This document shows positions 62,521 through 64,000 of a stretch of DNA of 64,000 bases, piece after piece; the first letter of the stretch is position 1, and every line of letters begins with the position of its first letter. The stretch comes from DASYQD01 sp963837455. Its GTDB lineage: Bacteria > Acidobacteriota > Thermoanaerobaculia > Multivoradales > JAIOJS01. The stretch lies in contig CAWINM010000001.1 in the NCBI GenBank assembly GCA_963837455.1, positions 1,860,001 through 1,924,000 on the forward strand, written 5' to 3'. Both the position numbers and the translations under genes were made by a program. Below the pieces are notes generated by a model. It saw only the letters and a program-made list of their open reading frames with translations. It made no database searches and was not told the origin of the DNA.

Positions 62521-62773
62521 CAGATCCTCCTGATCGGAATCTCCGCGAGTGAGACTGGTCGCAGTTTCCCAACGGCGGATCCGGACCGCCAAGCGTGAGC
62601 CATTCCGAAAGACGACGAGTGGGAAGGCGACCGAGATTGTAGTGGACCCCGGGCGTGCGTCAAGCCCTCGGGTACGCACGACGAGCAGCAGGTTCGGGGG
62701 CCGCCGCACCGTTCTGCAGCTCCAGCCAACGTTATGCTCAGCTCGACGAGCACCACACGGAGAAGGGGGCGAC

Positions 62774-64000
62774 ATGCGGCGTGCGCGAACGAGAGTCGGA
62801 TCGGCGCTGGTAGCGGCGATGGCGGCGGGAGGCCTGGCGCTGGGTGGCGGCGGCGCGGCCGGCGCCGCGCGGGTTGCCGCCAGGCCCAACATCCTGTTCG
62901 TGATCCTCGACGACGTCGGGATCGATCAGCTGGCGCTGTTCGGCTTCGGCGGCGAGCCGGCGGCGAAGACGCCGAACCTCGCCAAGATCGCCAGACAGGG
63001 CGTCATGTTCACCAACGTCTGGGCGATGCCGGAGTGCTCACCGAGCCGAGCGGCCTACTTCACGGGCCGCTATCCGCTCCGCACCGGCGTGGTCAGCGCC
63101 ATCGTCGGCAATCACTTGCCCCAGGATTACGTGTCCCCCTACGAGGCGACCCTGCCGCGGGTGCTCGCCACCGCCGGCTACACCAGCGCGCTGATCGGTA
63201 AGTACCACCTCGGCAACGACAAGGACCCGGCGGGGAACTGTGCGCCGGCGACGCGCGGCTGGGACTTCTTCGCCGGCAACATGCCACCGGGCCCACCCTC
63301 GATCGATACCACGGCAGGCGGCGCCGATCCGTCGGGCGCCCAGACCTGCGGCTACTTCCAGACGCCGGCGCCCGGTGCCTGCTACAGCGAGGACGAAGGG
63401 ACGCCCGACTGCCTGCCGATCGCCGCCGGCGAGGATCCGGGCACCAGCCCGGCGCGCGCGTGCCTCCAGGGCGGTGGCCTGTTCCGGCCCACGGCGGCCT
63501 GCGGCGTCGACCCACCGAGCATCGACGATTTCGCGCGCAGCAACGGCTACTACGTCTGGCCGGAGACCCACGAGGAGGGCCCGGCGAGCCCCGACTTCGT
63601 GGACGACGCGGGAGAGGCCTGCGGCACGGCCGCGAACCGCGGCTACATGACCGCGGTGCAGTCGGAGCGAGCCGTGGCGTGGTGGAACCAGCAGGTCGGC
63701 CGGCGCATGCTCACGCTCAGCTACAACACCATGCACACGCCGTTTCAGAAGGCGCCGACCGACCTCGTTCCCGATCCCTTGGACCTGCCGCTGCCCTGCA
63801 GCTCGCTGCTGCCGCCAAGGCAGCTGCTCAACAACATGCTGGAGGCGGCCGACACCGAGCTCGGCCGCACCCTGGCGGCGATGGGCCTCGGCACGCTCGA
63901 GCCCGACGGGCGTGGGCTCGCCACCCTCGACTTGCGCGACACGGTGATCGTCGTCGTCGGCGACAACGGCAGCTACGGCCCGACGGTGCGCGCCACCGAG
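62774..64000 (+). CDS. Secreted sulfatase, 3' end beyond the window
   Basis: Reads open to the right edge with 409 codons. A signal peptide (SALVAAMAAGGLALGGGGAA) precedes the alkaline-phosphatase-type core RPNILFVILDDVGIDQLALF, where Asp46 and Asp47 bind calcium. The maturation motif C88-S-P-S-R, in the block ECSPSRAAYFTGRYPLRTG, needs a formylglycine-generating enzyme to become active. Further sulfatase blocks are SALIGKYHLGND (Lys and His at the active site) and VIVVVGDNGSYGP near the edge. A long Cys-containing insertion lies between residues 160 and 290. It would release sulfate from external sugars or esters. The formylglycine-generating enzyme gene is not in this window. It has a G-rich ribosome-binding stretch and an ATG at 62774. 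Confidence 0.93.
   Translation, partial: MRRARTRVGSALVAAMAAGGLALGGGGAAGAARVAARPNILFVILDDVGIDQLALFGFGGEPAAKTPNLAKIARQGVMFTNVWAMPECSPSRAAYFTGRYPLRTGVVSAIVGNHLPQDYVSPYEATLPRVLATAGYTSALIGKYHLGNDKDPAGNCAPATRGWDFFAGNMPPGPPSIDTTAGGADPSGAQTCGYFQTPAPGACYSEDEGTPDCLPIAAGEDPGTSPARACLQGGGLFRPTAACGVDPPSIDDFARSNGYYVWPETHEEGPASPDFVDDAGEACGTAANRGYMTAVQSERAVAWWNQQVGRRMLTLSYNTMHTPFQKAPTDLVPDPLDLPLPCSSLLPPRQLLNNMLEAADTELGRTLAAMGLGTLEPDGRGLATLDLRDTVIVVVGDNGSYGPTVRATE

Overview
The window looks like a chromosomal segment of a member of the Acidobacteriota, perhaps the Thermoanaerobaculia or a relative. It is very GC-rich, visibly about 70 percent, with the strong GC bias at third codon positions that produces long antisense shadow ORFs. 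Lineage markers are a VWFA-related secreted protein of the acidobacterial type (1062-2459), an acidobacterial duplicated orphan permease (14479-16920), and a TonB-dependent receptor whose plug begins with the ITVTA and GATVSETELEKIP style of this group. No rRNA, tRNA, phage or plasmid replication gene and no CRISPR array was found. The only clear mobile element is a group IIC-like intron.

Layout. 1-3491: RNase HI cut by the left edge, a UPF0178 protein, a secreted VWFA-related protein and a two-gene nucleotidyltransferase module. 3600-14204: secreted M28 and DUF885 peptidases, a 1526-residue fusion of VIT and VWA domains with a complete TonB-dependent receptor, and a DUF2752/small membrane protein pair. 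14479-22015: an ADOP permease, a YciI-like protein, a methyltransferase, a damaged TIM-barrel-like gene and a multiply frameshifted gene. 22012-25146: an Hsp70-like protein followed by a HEAT-repeat protein. 25240-27000: remnants of a DUF4215 protein, a membrane sensor and a TldD protease. 27203-32730: a secreted M1 aminopeptidase and a chemoreceptor followed by an MHYT protein. 32994-41187: a beta-propeller protein, an HTH regulator, a split MOSC gene, small membrane and secreted proteins, and the DUF899-DUF2182-OsmC run. 41510-47058: an autotransporter-like protein, then a Ser/Thr kinase-caspase fusion next to a Sel1-type protein whose caspase domain has lost its nucleophile. 47367-52970: an SRPBCC protein, an MDR dehydrogenase, a decayed HEAT paralogue, a methyltransferase, the group II intron and a beta-propeller remnant. 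52991-64000: secreted proteins, namely two NosD-like beta-helix paralogues, an FG-GAP protein, an S41 protease, a DUF11 protein with a sorting tail, an unrecognised exported protein and a sulfatase cut by the right edge.

Theme. Much of the window encodes exported hydrolases (M28, DUF885, M1, S41, sulfatase), surface proteins (VIT-VWA-TonB fusion, autotransporter, FG-GAP, DUF11/IPTL-CTERM) and sensing or signalling proteins (chemoreceptor, MHYT, kinase-caspase pair). This fits a heterotroph that breaks down external protein and sulfated polymers. The most unusual items are the VIT-VWA-TonB receptor fusion (5835-10415) and the caspase/pseudocaspase pair (43487-47058).

Gene decay is frequent. 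At least three remnants keep both ends of a gene but have lost the middle, and several other genes carry single-base indels, some next to short homopolymers. Part of this may be assembly error, but the long intact ORFs argue against a general error problem.
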